Source: an endosymbiont 'TC1' of Trimyema compressum (lineage in GTDB: Bacteria; Bacillota; TC1). Taken from it: DNA of 64,000 nt. Below the pieces are notes generated by a model. It did no database searches, was not told the origin of the DNA, and saw only the letters and a program-made list of their open reading frames with translations. The stretch covers positions 620,001-684,000 of the forward strand of contig NZ_CP014606.1 in assembly GCF_001584725.1 (NCBI RefSeq), read 5' to 3'. This document shows positions 49,531-58,697 of this stretch, in pieces; position 1 is the stretch's first letter, and each line of letters begins with the position of its first letter. The position numbers and the translations under genes were made by a program.

Positions 49531-50946
49531 ATGGACCAAATTAAAGATGTGGCAACAAATCTAAAAAACTATTTTAAAAGTGGCAAAACTATTCCTTATT
49601 CTTTTAGAATAGAGGCTTTAAAGAAACTTAAAAAAGCTCTTGAAAAGTCATATTTGAAGCATTAGAAAAAGATTTAAGTAAAACAGCTTTTGAGCCCTAT
49701 ATAAGTGAAATACTTTTAGTAATTGAAGAAATTGATTATAGTATAAAACATTTAAAAAATGGATGAATTCTAAGAGGGTAAGGGGTGTTAATGAATTTTC
49801 CTTCAAAAGGGAAAATATATTCTGAACCTTATGGTACTGTTTCAATAATTGCGCCATGGAATTATCCTGTTCAGTTAACATTATTGCCACTTGTTGGAGC
49901 GATAGCAAGTGGTAATACAGTACTGATTAAACCAAGTGAACTTTCTCTTTATACTTCTGAAGTATTAAAAACCATTATTGAGGATACGTTTGATAGAGGT
50001 TTTGTAGATGTAGTTTTAGGTGATGCTATAGTAGCAGCTAAAGTTTTAGAAGAGCGTTTTGACATGATATTCTTTACAGGTAGTACTCAGGTAGGGGAAA
50101 TTGTAATGGCTTCAGCTGCGAAGAATTTAACGCCTGTCATTTTAGAGTTAGGGGGAAAAAATCTTCTTGTATTGTAGATGAAACAACTAACATCTCTTTA
50201 GCTGCAAAAAGAATTGTTTGGGGTAAGTTAATTAATTCTGGACAAATTTGCATTGCTCCTGACTATTTACTAGTGAATAAAAATATTAAAAATGAGTTGA
50301 TTGAATCCCTAAAAAATGGATTAAATTTTTTTATTATGAAGGTGAACTAATTAGTGCTGAATATCCTTCTATAATTAATGAAAGTCATTTTAATCGGCTC
50401 CTAAAATTAATGGAAGATGGAACTATTATTTTTGGTGGTCAAAGTAATTTCAATAAAAGAATTATTGAGCCTACATTATTAGAAGACGTCCCTTTAGATT
50501 AAACGCTTATGAAAGAAGAAATATTTGGCCTATTACCTATTATATTTACAGATACATTAGAAGAAGCTATAGCCTTTATTAATTAAAGAGAAAAACCGCG
50601 TTGGCTTTGTATTGTTTTACTGAAGTCCCTGAGAACGGGCAAAAACTACTCTCTGAGACGTCATCTGGAGGTGCTTGTATCAATTTTTGATACCATTATG
50701 CATATTTCCGCTAATAGATTACCTTTTAGTGGCGTTGGAGCAAGTGGCATGGGGAGTTACCATGGGAAAAAGAGTTTTGAAGCATTTTCTCACTATAAAA
50801 GTGTTTTATTTAAATCAATAAAAATCGATTTAAATTTAAAATATCCACCAGCAGCTAATAAGCTAAAGGCTGTTAAGAAGTTGCTAAGAAAAAATAGACT
50901 ATTAGCTTATTATTTCAAAGAAGATGCTGAAAAAGGGTATAGCTGA
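49531..50946 (+). pseudogene. Aldehyde dehydrogenase (class 3-like), nonsense and frameshifted
   Basis: ATG 49531 after AGAGGTG. The protein (~455 residues) reads IPYSFRIEALKKLKKALEK, then in shifted frames GTVSIIAPWNYPVQLTLLPL, GNTVLIKPSELS, FFTGSTQVGEIVM, VILELGGKN, NSGQICIAPDY with the catalytic Cys, EEIFGLLPIIFTDTLEEA and FSGVGASGMGSYHGKKSFEA. In-frame TAA codons lie near 50500 (after PLD) and 50584 (after FIN). Active-site residues remain, so decay is recent. This family oxidises medium and long-chain aldehydes with NAD(P). Confidence 0.86.
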
Positions 50947-50962
50947 ATGCTATACCCTTCTT
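50933..50962. terminator. Bidirectional terminator between aldehyde dehydrogenase and catalase genes
   Basis: AAGGGTATAGC and GCTATACCCTT (50933-50943 with 50949-50959, loop TGAAT) form a perfect 11-bp stem. An A run on the left and CTT on the right let it serve both converging genes. Confidence 0.75.
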
Positions 50963-50974
50963 ATATTACTATAT

Positions 50975-52482
50975 TTATCTCATTGTTTTGGCTACTCTTT
51001 CATCCTGAGTCATCTCTGAAAGTTTTATGACCTTTTTTAAATCAAGGGTTAAGGATTCGGCAATCTTTTCTCCCCAGTCTCTGTCGGCTTTGTAAAAAGG
51101 GGTTGTTTGTCTGTATTGAATCCGTTCTTCTGCTTGACCTAAATGATTTGCAATATTCTTTAAAAAATCCTCTTTTTCTTTACTGAGTAGTACACGTCGA
51201 TAGAATTCTCCTGGTTGTTCAAAATCAATATCAGCTATTTCCATGAGATGTTTTTCTCCAGACCCATTTATAGGAAATGCTGGAGGGCTGTAAGAAGAAT
51301 TAGGCGTTGCAACTCCCGTTGTAGTATTTGGGTATTAGTTTGCTTCTTCTCCTCCGTTATTACCGTAAGCCGTATAACCATCTCTTTGATAGTTATTAAC
51401 TGTACTGTGTTTTGGTGAATTAACAGGAAGCTGTTCAAAATTAGGACCTAAGCGACGTCTCTGTGTATCAGGGTATGAAAACCAATCTTCCTCTTGAAGT
51501 AATTTATCTGGAGAGGCATCAATACCATAGACGAAATGGGAAGGTGCAAAAGCAACTTGTTCAATTTCAGCAAAAAAATTGTTGGGTTTTCATTTAAAAC
51601 CATTTTGCCTACTGGTCGTAGAGGGAAATCTCCATGATACCAAACTTTCGTTACATCGAAAGGATCAAATTTGTATGTTTTAGCTTCTTCTGGTGTCATA
51701 ATTTGTGCATTTAATGTCCAACTTGGATAGTTTTTTCTTCTATAGCTTCATATAAATCTCTTACTGCAATATCTGGGTCTATACCTCTCATGGCATCCGC
51801 TTCTGGTCCAGTGAAGCTTTTAATTGGTTGATTACAGATCCAATGATACTTGACCCACACATAGTTTTTCTTATTTGTATACCACATAAAGGTATGACTA
51901 CCAAAGCCATGCATGTGGCGGAATCCATAGGGAGTGCCTCTATTGCTAAATAGGAAAGCTGCTTGGTGAAGTGACTCTGGATTTAGCGAAAAGAAATCCC
52001 AGACCATGTTAGCATCTTTTAAGTTGTTTTTAGCTAAATGTTTTTGGGTGTGAATGAAGTCAGGAAATTTAATAGCGTCTCTAATAAAAAAGATAGGTGT
52101 ATTATTTCCGACTAAATCATAGTTACCATCTTCCGTATAAAATTTAACTGCAAAACCTCGCGGATCTTGCTCTGAATCAGCACTGCCTCGCTCACCTCCA
52201 ACTGTGGAAAAAAGGACTATAACATCAGTTTTTACCTACTTTTTAGAGAAATTTTGCTGCTGTAAATTCAGTAAAATCATGGGTTACAGTAAATGTACCT
52301 AAAGCACCCCCGCCTTTAGCATGGACGACTCTTTCCGGAATTCTCTCTCTATCAAAATGTGCTAGTTTATCTAATAGCTGCACATCTTGAATTAAAGTTT
52401 GTCCTGGTATACCAGTTGACATGGATTGGTTGTCATTAGAAACTGGTGCTCCCTGAGTTGTTGTTAAATCTTTCTTTTTCAT
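50975..52482 (-). pseudogene. katA: Heme catalase (KatA, clade 3), nonsense and frameshifted
   Basis: The minus strand encodes nearly all of a ~485-residue catalase: [20 protein letters not shown] with the catalytic His, FYTEDGNYDLVGNNTPIFF with the catalytic Asn, [30 protein letters not shown], and [15 protein letters not shown] with the heme-ligand Tyr. Lesions: TAA after AAKFL near 52244, base losses near 52230, 51710 and 51590, and a TAA in NGGEAN-YPNT near 51337. The final 89 residues are open. It would break down hydrogen peroxide. Start ATG 52482 follows GGAG. Confidence 0.9.
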
Positions 52483-52529
52483 ATTCTCCATTCCTTTCAG
52501 AACAAAGTTTTTAGTCTATGTTTAACTAT

Positions 52530-52569
52530 CCTATAGATTAAGTATATAGGATATAAAAAAGAGTGTCAA
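52530..52569 (-). promoter_or_regulatory. katA: katA promoter with operator dyad over the -10
   Basis: On the minus strand TTGACA (52569-52564) and TATACT (52546-52541) are spaced exactly 17 nt, an excellent vegetative promoter. TATCCTATA (52527-52535) and TATAGGATA (52545-52553) form a perfect 9-bp inverted repeat with a 9-nt centre across the -10, a repressor-type site. It survives although the gene is dead. Confidence 0.7.
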
Positions 52570-52673
52570 TTTTATTGATATGCTATTAGTTACTACTTGT
52601 GGTAATTTTTAAATTGGGGAAGTAGAATAGAGAAAAATAGGTTAAAATTATGTAATGAAAGAGTGAATTACTT

Positions 52674-52830
52674 ATGAAAAGTAAAATGACAGAAAAAGGC
52701 ATTAATAAGGTAGGTGCATTTGGATTATCAATGCCTATGGTTATGGTATCAATGGGCCTAAGTTAAAGATATTCTTTCTTTAGACAGCCATGATATTTTC
52801 ATTTGCCAAGTTATAGGGATTCAATTTGAT
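52674..52830 (+). pseudogene. Short protein-coding remnant, possibly flavin reductase-like
   Basis: ATG 52674 opens about 30 codons (KINKV-like start, GAFGLSMPMVMVSMGLS) ending in TAA near 52764; another frame then reads DILSLDSHDIFICQVI, which resembles a strand of flavin reductase-like FMN proteins. Most of such a gene would be missing. The call is weak. The rest of the 52492-52835 gap holds only the katA promoter. Confidence 0.3.
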
Positions 52831-52835
52831 GCCCA

Positions 52836-53522
52836 TCAGCTAAGAATATTTTGTAATTTTTTTAAATTAATAATTTTAAAAGAATTACCGCTATAGTCAA
52901 GAATGCCTTCAGCTTTTAGGTTACCGAGCTCTCTGGAGAGGGAGGGTTTCGTAATATTTAAAAATTCTGCAAGTGTATTCCTATTCATAGAAGCTACAAA
53001 AAGTGCTGTATTATTTTTATTGTATTCTTCTAAAAGATAGAGTGCTATTTTCTCTCTTATTGTTTTTAAAAACAGATAGTTCAAACGTTTGTTTAAATAG
53101 AGTGCTCTATTAGACAAAATAGAGAGCATATTATAGATTAGCTTTTCTCTTAGAAAAGTTAATGGTTTTTCTTCTGTAAAAAAAGCCTTAATATTAATAA
53201 ATAAAACGGTTGAATCTGTTTTAGATTGAACACTGGCTGGCCATTTTTTATTTGCTGAGAATATTGCCATTTCACCAAAAATATCTCCCTGATGGAGACT
53301 TCGTAAAATAGATAGATTACCTGATGCACTTTCTTTAATAATTTGTACTTGGCCTTCAATTAGGATGCCAACACTTTCGCAAGGGGCATCTCCTACAGCA
53401 ATGGTACTGTTTTTAGTAAATGTTTTTAAATAGGTTTGATTGTCTATTAATATTGCTTCAATATCTTGATTTGAAAAACCTTTAAAAAGGTCTGAAGTGG
53501 CTAATATTTTAATTTTTTTCAT
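52836..53522 (-). CDS. Crp/Fnr-family transcriptional regulator
   Basis: 228 residues from ATG 53522 (GGGAG 9 nt upstream; the frame is open from 53537). A cyclic nucleotide-binding-like beta barrel (about 15-115, SILRSLHQGDIFGEMAIF) is followed by a dimer helix and a Crp-type helix-turn-helix (MNRNTLAEFLNITKPSLSREL). There is no N-terminal Fnr-type cysteine cluster. It diverges from an iron-sulfur protein gene, an arrangement common for Crp/Fnr regulators of redox or nitrosative stress in anaerobes. Intact, although its likely target is broken. Confidence 0.9.
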   Translation of the reverse strand: MKKIKILATSDLFKGFSNQDIEAILIDNQTYLKTFTKNSTIAVGDAPCESVGILIEGQVQIIKESASGNLSILRSLHQGDIFGEMAIFSANKKWPASVQSKTDSTVLFINIKAFFTEEKPLTFLREKLIYNMLSILSNRALYLNKRLNYLFLKTIREKIALYLLEEYNKNNTALFVASMNRNTLAEFLNITKPSLSRELGNLKAEGILDYSGNSFKIINLKKLQNILS

Positions 53523-53545
53523 TTTTAAAACTCCCAATATTTAGC

Positions 53546-53555
53546 AACATATGTT
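53546..53555. promoter_or_regulatory. Crp/Fnr-type operator candidate
   Basis: AACATATGTT is a perfect palindrome, extended to GCAACATATGTTACC, in the 99-nt divergent gap between the regulator and the iron-sulfur protein gene. It fits a shared or autoregulatory site. Confidence 0.5.
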
Positions 53556-53620
53556 ACCGATTATTTTCCTTTATTATATTAGAATAAGGTGAGTAAAGCA
53601 AACACTTAGGAGGAATAACA

Positions 53621-54239
53621 ATGATAAGGAAAATTATTAAAATTAATGAAGATAAATGTACTGGTTGCGGAATTTGTATTTCAGCTTGTCATGAAGAGGC
53701 ACTTGTAATAGTTGATGGTAAAGCTAAGTTAATTTCCGATGAATACTGTGATGGACTGGGAGATTGTTTGTCAGGATGTCCAGAAGGGGCTATAGAAATT
53801 ATCGAAAGAGAAGCAGAAGCTATAATGAGGTGCTAGTAGAAAATAAAATTACTGAACGAAAATATAAAGAAAGGATAAGTCAGTTAACCCAGTGGCCCAT
53901 CCAAATTAAGCTTGCGCCAATAGAAGCAGACTATTATCAAAAAAAGTCATTTGCTTCTGGCTGCAGATTGTACTGCTTATGCTTATGGAAACTTCCATAA
54001 TGATTTTATGAAAAATAGGGTTACATTAACAGGCTGTCCTAAATTAGATGAAGGAGATTATAGTGAAAAAATCAAAGGCGATTATTGAGAGCAATAATTT
54101 AGCTTCTATAACGGTTATTAAAATGGAAGTGCCTTGTTGTAAGGGTTTATCAAGAGCTGTAGAAGCAGCTGTCAATAATACTTCAAAGAATGTGCCTTTG
54201 AAAATTATTACACTTTCACGTAAAGGTCAAGTAATATAA
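53621..54239 (+). pseudogene. 4Fe-4S dicluster-domain protein, frameshifted
   Basis: ATG 53621 follows AGGAGG. The first 65 residues are a ferredoxin-like domain: [17 protein letters not shown] and [15 protein letters not shown]. In intact relatives (~200-280 residues) a second domain follows; here it is split by frame changes near 53820, 53945 and 54055 but reads [49 protein letters not shown] and IKMEVPCCKGLSRAVEAAV to the stop at 54237. The ferredoxin part alone could still be made as a 71-residue protein. Divergent from the Crp/Fnr gene. Confidence 0.82.
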
Positions 54240-54249
54240 TTTAAATAAG

Positions 54250-54279
54250 TTGACAAGTTAGAATTATTTCTAGTATAAT
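54250..54279 (+). promoter_or_regulatory. Consensus promoter for the riboswitch and P-type ATPase
   Basis: TTGACA (54250-54255) and TATAAT (54274-54279) both match the vegetative consensus exactly, with an 18-nt spacer. The predicted start, about 54286, falls at the 5' end of the riboswitch. Confidence 0.8.
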
Positions 54280-54285
54280 CAAATT

Positions 54286-54420
54286 AGTTAAGAGGGAGTA
54301 GTTGGAATGATAAAGTCAACAACCTGATGCAAATTGAGTTGCATCTGGCTTTATCACCTTTGAAAGGTAGCGAGACTTTTAGCATAATCATTTTATTGAT
54401 TACGCTAAAAGTCTTTTTTA
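54286..54420 (+). promoter_or_regulatory. yybP-ykoY (Mn2+) riboswitch with terminator
   Basis: The leader contains the conserved blocks of the yybP-ykoY class: GAGGGAGTAGTTGGAATGAT at 54292-54311, TCAACAACCTGATG, a variable hairpin, then GGCTTTATCACCTTTGAAAG and GTAGCGAGACTTTT. The conserved CACC/GAAAGGTAGCGAGA is the metal-sensing junction. The expression platform is a terminator: AGACTTTTAGC (54373-54383) pairs with GCTAAAAGTCT (54404-54414) followed by a T run. In this class Mn2+ binding favours read-through, here into a cation ATPase. Confidence 0.9.
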
Positions 54421-54445
54421 GTAATAAGTATGAAGGAGGAGGCAG

Positions 54446-57133
54446 TTGAAAGCATTTAAGGAATCCTCCAGAGAGACTCTGGAAAGATTAAATAGTAATC
54501 TAAGTGCTGGCCTAAGTGATGATGAGGTAGCAAAGAGTAAAGAAATTTATGGTGAGAACAGTTTTACTAAAGGTAAAACTAAATCACTGTTACAAAGAAC
54601 TTGGGATGCGGCAAAAGAGCCTATGATTATTCTCTTAATTATAGCTGCATTAATTACATTTGTAGTGAATTTAATTCATTTTCTCCAAACCGGGATAGCT
54701 GATTTTATTGAATGCATTAGTATTGTTGCTGCAGTAGCTATTTCAGTTATTATAACAGTTGCTATGGAAGGTAGAAGTGCTAAGGCATTTGATGCTTTAA
54801 ATAAAATTAAAGAAGATATTGATGTTAAAATAATTAGAAATGGTCAGATTCTACTCATTCCTCAAAACGAAATTGTAGTAGGGGACATTGTTGAATTAGA
54901 AACAGGTAATAAAATACCAGCCGATGGTAGAATGCTGGAGTCAGTTGGACTAACAGTTGATGAATCTGCTTTAACAGGTGAAAGCCATCATGTTGAGAAA
55001 CAAGTTGATGTCGTATTTGAAGATGATAAGACACCATTAGCTGAGAGAGTTAATATGCTTTATTCTGGCTGTTTTATTACAGGCGGTAGAGGTAAAATTA
55101 TTGTTACGGAGGTAGGGGATCAAACTGAATTTGGTTTAATTGCTAGAGAACTATCTGGTGATGAAACGTGGACAACGCCTCTGCAAGAAAAGCTGGCTCG
55201 TTTAGGTAAAATTATTACTATATTTGGCGCAACTGCAGCAGCTTTAGTTTTTATCTTTCAAGTAGTCATAGCTGTTATGAATGGTAATGCAACTTTTGAA
55301 ATTATCTCACAAGCTTTTATTACAAGTATTGTATTTATAGTTACGGCTGTTCCAGAGGGATTACCAACTATTGTGGCCATATCTTTAGCCCTTAATATAA
55401 TAAAGATGTCTAAAGAAAATGCTCTTGTAAAAAAATTAGTTGCCTGTGAAACTATTGGTAGTATTAATGTAATTTGTTCGGATAAAACAGGTACCTTAAC
55501 AGAAAATAGAATGACTGTAACAGGTGTCTTTATTGATGGCAAAATTATTAAACCAGAAGATTTAAATCTAAATCGTTTGGCTTATAATATGCTGGTTAAC
55601 AGTACTGCTGATGTGGATTATAGAGGGGAATCACCAAAATTCATAGGTAATCCAACAGAATGTGCCATGTTAGTTGCTTATGGCAAAGGTAAGGATACTA
55701 CTGATTCTTATGAAACTGTAAGGGAGGATGCTGAAATAGCTCACTCATATTCTTTTTCATCTGAAACAAAAAATATGACTACAGTAGTTAGAGATGGCAA
55801 TGAATATGATGCCTATTCTAAAGGTAGTCCAGAAAAAATATTGGCTCAATGTACGCATATTCTAATTAATGATAAGGTTAAACCTTTAACAGATGACATT
55901 AGAAAAGAAATAGAAGATGCAATTATTGGTTTCCAAGAAAAAGCCAATAGAGTACTAGCGTTTGCCCATAAAGAATTTTCAGAGGTTTTGGATTTTGAAT
56001 CAAGCCGTTCAATAATTGAATCTGAAATGATTTATGATGGTTTTGTAGCAATTACAGATCCTGTCCGTAGTGATGTTTATGAGGCTGTAATAAGGTGTCG
56101 GAATGCTGGTATTGATTTAAAAATGCTAACAGGAGATAATATAGTAACTGCAAGAGCAATTGCCGATGATTTAGGTATATTAGATGATGATCATATGGTC
56201 GTTGAAGGCAAAGATGTAGAGGATTTAACTGATGAAGAGTTAAAATCTAGAATTCCTTTAATTCGAGTAATAGCAAGAAGTACACCTGTTATCAAAATGA
56301 GGGTAGTAAATGCTTTAAAAGAATTAGGTCATGTTGTTGCAGTAACGGGAGATGGTATTAATGATGCTCCTGCTATTAAAAATGCTGATGTAGGCATAGC
56401 TATGGGGATATCAGGTACTGAGGTTTCTAAAGAAGCTAGCGATATTGTTTTGCTTGATGATGCTTTTTCCATTATTGTTAAGGCAGTCCAGTGGGGCCGT
56501 GGCATCTATGAAAACTTCCAGCGTTTTATTCAATTTCAATTAACAGTTAACTTATCAGCAGTAATTGTTATTATTGCATCTTTGTTTGCTGGTATGGGAG
56601 CGCCTTTTTCAGCTCTTCAAATACTTTGGATTAATTTAATTATGGATGGACCACCAGCAGTAACACTGGGTCTTGAGCCAATCCGTGAAGATTTAATGAA
56701 ACGAAAACCTATTTCCAGAAAAGCTAATATTGTGACTAAAAGTATGTTAGGCAGAATTATTGTTAATGGCTTATTTATTTCCGTTATCTTTATGATTCAG
56801 AATTTCTTTAATATTATTGGGGGGGTGGCTGAACAGCAAGGCACAATCCTCTTTACATTATTTGTTGCATTCCAATTATTTAATGCTTTTAATAGCAGAG
56901 AACTAAGCAATACAAGTATTTTTAAGAATCTCTTAAAAAATAGAATGATGGTTATTGTGTTTGTATTTACATTTGCATTGCAAATTTTCATTGTCCAAGT
57001 TGGGGGGGCTGTTTTCAAAACGGTTCCACTTTCCCTAGACATATGGTTGAAAATAATTGGTGTTGCATTTACTGTTGTGTTAGCATCTGAATTAATAAAA
57101 TTAATAAAAAGAATTTTTGTGAAAAACAATTAA
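54446..57133 (+). CDS. P-type cation-transporting ATPase (calcium/manganese type, PacL-like)
   Basis: 895 residues, P2 type. Actuator loop LTGESHHVEK, transmembrane PEGLPT motif near residue 304, phosphorylation site CSDKTGTLT with Asp346, hinge TGDGINDAPA, and GRGIYENFQRFIQFQLTVNL before the C-terminal helices. About ten membrane segments. Such pumps export Ca2+ or Mn2+. Control by a Mn2+ riboswitch points to manganese export or to a dual Ca/Mn pump. Start TTG 54446 follows GGAGGAGG. Intact. Confidence 0.93.
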   Translation: MKAFKESSRETLERLNSNLSAGLSDDEVAKSKEIYGENSFTKGKTKSLLQRTWDAAKEPMIILLIIAALITFVVNLIHFLQTGIADFIECISIVAAVAISVIITVAMEGRSAKAFDALNKIKEDIDVKIIRNGQILLIPQNEIVVGDIVELETGNKIPADGRMLESVGLTVDESALTGESHHVEKQVDVVFEDDKTPLAERVNMLYSGCFITGGRGKIIVTEVGDQTEFGLIARELSGDETWTTPLQEKLARLGKIITIFGATAAALVFIFQVVIAVMNGNATFEIISQAFITSIVFIVTAVPEGLPTIVAISLALNIIKMSKENALVKKLVACETIGSINVICSDKTGTLTENRMTVTGVFIDGKIIKPEDLNLNRLAYNMLVNSTADVDYRGESPKFIGNPTECAMLVAYGKGKDTTDSYETVREDAEIAHSYSFSSETKNMTTVVRDGNEYDAYSKGSPEKILAQCTHILINDKVKPLTDDIRKEIEDAIIGFQEKANRVLAFAHKEFSEVLDFESSRSIIESEMIYDGFVAITDPVRSDVYEAVIRCRNAGIDLKMLTGDNIVTARAIADDLGILDDDHMVVEGKDVEDLTDEELKSRIPLIRVIARSTPVIKMRVVNALKELGHVVAVTGDGINDAPAIKNADVGIAMGISGTEVSKEASDIVLLDDAFSIIVKAVQWGRGIYENFQRFIQFQLTVNLSAVIVIIASLFAGMGAPFSALQILWINLIMDGPPAVTLGLEPIREDLMKRKPISRKANIVTKSMLGRIIVNGLFISVIFMIQNFFNIIGGVAEQQGTILFTLFVAFQLFNAFNSRELSNTSIFKNLLKNRMMVIVFVFTFALQIFIVQVGGAVFKTVPLSLDIWLKIIGVAFTVVLASELIKLIKRIFVKNN

Positions 57134-57146
57134 TAATACTAAATTA

Positions 57147-57178
57147 AAAAGAATACCTCTAGCAGGTATTCTTTTCTC
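57147..57178 (+). terminator. Terminator after the P-type ATPase
   Basis: AAAAGAATACCT and AGGTATTCTTTT (57147-57158 with 57164-57175, loop CTAGC) form a perfect 12-bp stem whose 3' arm supplies the T run. Confidence 0.85.
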
Positions 57179-57237
57179 TAAAGGAGGCTAAGTATAGAAT
57201 GATATTATGAAAATGGAATAAAGGAGATTTAGAATCG

Positions 57238-57702
57238 TTGATAAAGTATGCTAATAATGAGAAAATATATAGAAATTTGAGAAATGTTTTTCCCATGCCC
57301 TATATAAAAGAAGATGGTAAATTATTTTTGGAAATTGTTGGCAATACGCCAAATAAAGAGGAGTTTGTGAGAGCTATAGATTGGGAGGGAGAAGCAGTTG
57401 GTACGATTAGTCTGTTAAGAGAATCCGACATTTATTCTTTGTGTGGTGAAGCGGGTTACTGGTTAGGTGAGCCTTTCTGGGGCGAAGGTATTATGACAAA
57501 AGCTCTTAAAGACATAGTAGCTTATGGGTTTGAAACAATGGGTTTAGTACGAATCTGGGCTGAAGTTTTTGCTTTTAATAAAGGCTCTGCTAGAGTATTA
57601 GAGAAAGTAGGTTTTTTAAAAGAAGCAACACTTAAAAGCAGGATTTTTAAAAATGGAGTAGTGAGCGATAGCTATATTTATGCTATAGTTAAGGAAAAGT
57701 AA
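57238..57702 (+). CDS. GNAT acetyltransferase (RimJ/RimL type), original start lost to a TGA codon
   Basis: The open frame gives 154 residues with AVGTISLLRESDIYSL, AGYWLGEPFWGEGIMTKAL (acetyl-CoA loop), and ARVLEKVGFLKEATLKSRIF. The usual first strand is upstream in the same frame: ATG 57199 (AAGGAGG 11 nt before it) reads MIL, then TGA at 57208 where relatives have Arg, then KWNKGDLES into LIKYANNEK. So the gene probably began at 57199 and was hit by a CGA-to-TGA change. Restart at TTG 57238 is possible using AAAGGAG at 57221-57227. Confidence 0.75.
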   Translation: MIKYANNEKIYRNLRNVFPMPYIKEDGKLFLEIVGNTPNKEEFVRAIDWEGEAVGTISLLRESDIYSLCGEAGYWLGEPFWGEGIMTKALKDIVAYGFETMGLVRIWAEVFAFNKGSARVLEKVGFLKEATLKSRIFKNGVVSDSYIYAIVKEK

Positions 57703-57723
57703 TTATTGCTTGGAGGAATCTAA

Positions 57724-58680
57724 ATGGTTGTATTATATGTAGTGCTTATTGTGCTAATTATTTTAGTAGCATTGTATTTTATTATAGGATATGTATTTTA
57801 TTCTTATGCCATGAAACCAAAAAGAGAAAATTTAGATAGCAGGAAGAAAGAAAATCCTGATAACTCTGCATGGTCTGGCAAAAGTGAAAAATTGATTTCA
57901 TGGAAAAATGATGCTAAAAAATGGGCTGAAAGTCATTTGAGTCAATCTTGGTATACGAATTCATTTGATGGATTGAAGTTACATGGAGAATATTATTTAC
58001 AGCAAAATACTACCAATAAATGGGCTTTGCTTGTCCATGGTTATGGAAACAGAGCTAGTCAAATGAGTGGGTTTATTAAACCTTATTTTGAAAGAGGCTA
58101 TAATGTTTTAGCACCAGACTGTAGAGGCCATGGCAAAAGTGAAGGGAATTTTATTGGTATGGGTTGGTATGATCGTCTTGATATGGTAGGCTGGATAAAT
58201 AAAATTATAGAAACTGACCCTGATGCAGAAATTATTCTTTTTGGCGTTTCCATGGGTGCTGCTACCGTTATGATGACGAGAGGTGAATCCTTGCCTAAAA
58301 ATGTTAAGGCAGTAATTGAAGACTGTGGTTATACTAGTATTTGGGATGAATTTTCATATCAATTAAAAAAAATGTATAAATTACAACCATTTCCTGTTGT
58401 ATATGCAGCTAATAGTGTATGTAAAATACGCAATAAATTTGGTTTTAGGGAGGGTTCTGCACTAAAACAATTAGAAAAAGTTGGTGTTCCAATACTGTTT
58501 ATTCATGGCATAAAAGATACCTATGTACCTTATGGCAATATGCCTATTCTCTATACTGCTGCCTGTGGTGAAAAAGATTATTTAAGTGTTCCTGATGCAT
58601 TACATGCAATATCTGCTGTAGAGCATCCAGACTTATATTATACAAAAGTAGATGAATTTTTGGCTCAATATATACATTAA
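57724..58680 (+). CDS. Membrane-anchored alpha/beta hydrolase
   Basis: 318 residues. A single N-terminal helix (about 3-25) anchors a serine hydrolase: WALLVHGYGNRASQM (oxyanion region), APDCRGHGKSEGNFIGMGWY, GVSMGAATVMM with the nucleophile Ser, FIHGIKDTYVPY with the Asp, and PDALHAISAVEHP with the His. It resembles the YqkD/BAAT-like hydrolases of Bacillota. Substrate unknown. GGAGG lies before ATG 57724. Intact. Confidence 0.88.
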   Translation: MVVLYVVLIVLIILVALYFIIGYVFYSYAMKPKRENLDSRKKENPDNSAWSGKSEKLISWKNDAKKWAESHLSQSWYTNSFDGLKLHGEYYLQQNTTNKWALLVHGYGNRASQMSGFIKPYFERGYNVLAPDCRGHGKSEGNFIGMGWYDRLDMVGWINKIIETDPDAEIILFGVSMGAATVMMTRGESLPKNVKAVIEDCGYTSIWDEFSYQLKKMYKLQPFPVVYAANSVCKIRNKFGFREGSALKQLEKVGVPILFIHGIKDTYVPYGNMPILYTAACGEKDYLSVPDALHAISAVEHPDLYYTKVDEFLAQYIH

Positions 58681-58697
58681 TATATTTTGATTATTAT

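Noticed and set aside
38795-50946. Possible recoding of TAA as a sense codon, since many internal TAA codons fall at Lys/Glu positions
   Set aside because: TAA is the normal terminator of most intact genes here (addA, rph partner genes, pheS region), and the same loci also carry TAG, TGA and frameshifts, which fits decay.
55258-55542. Minus-strand open frame inside the P-type ATPase gene
   Set aside because: It is a shadow of the intact ATPase frame; no ribosome site and no recognisable protein.
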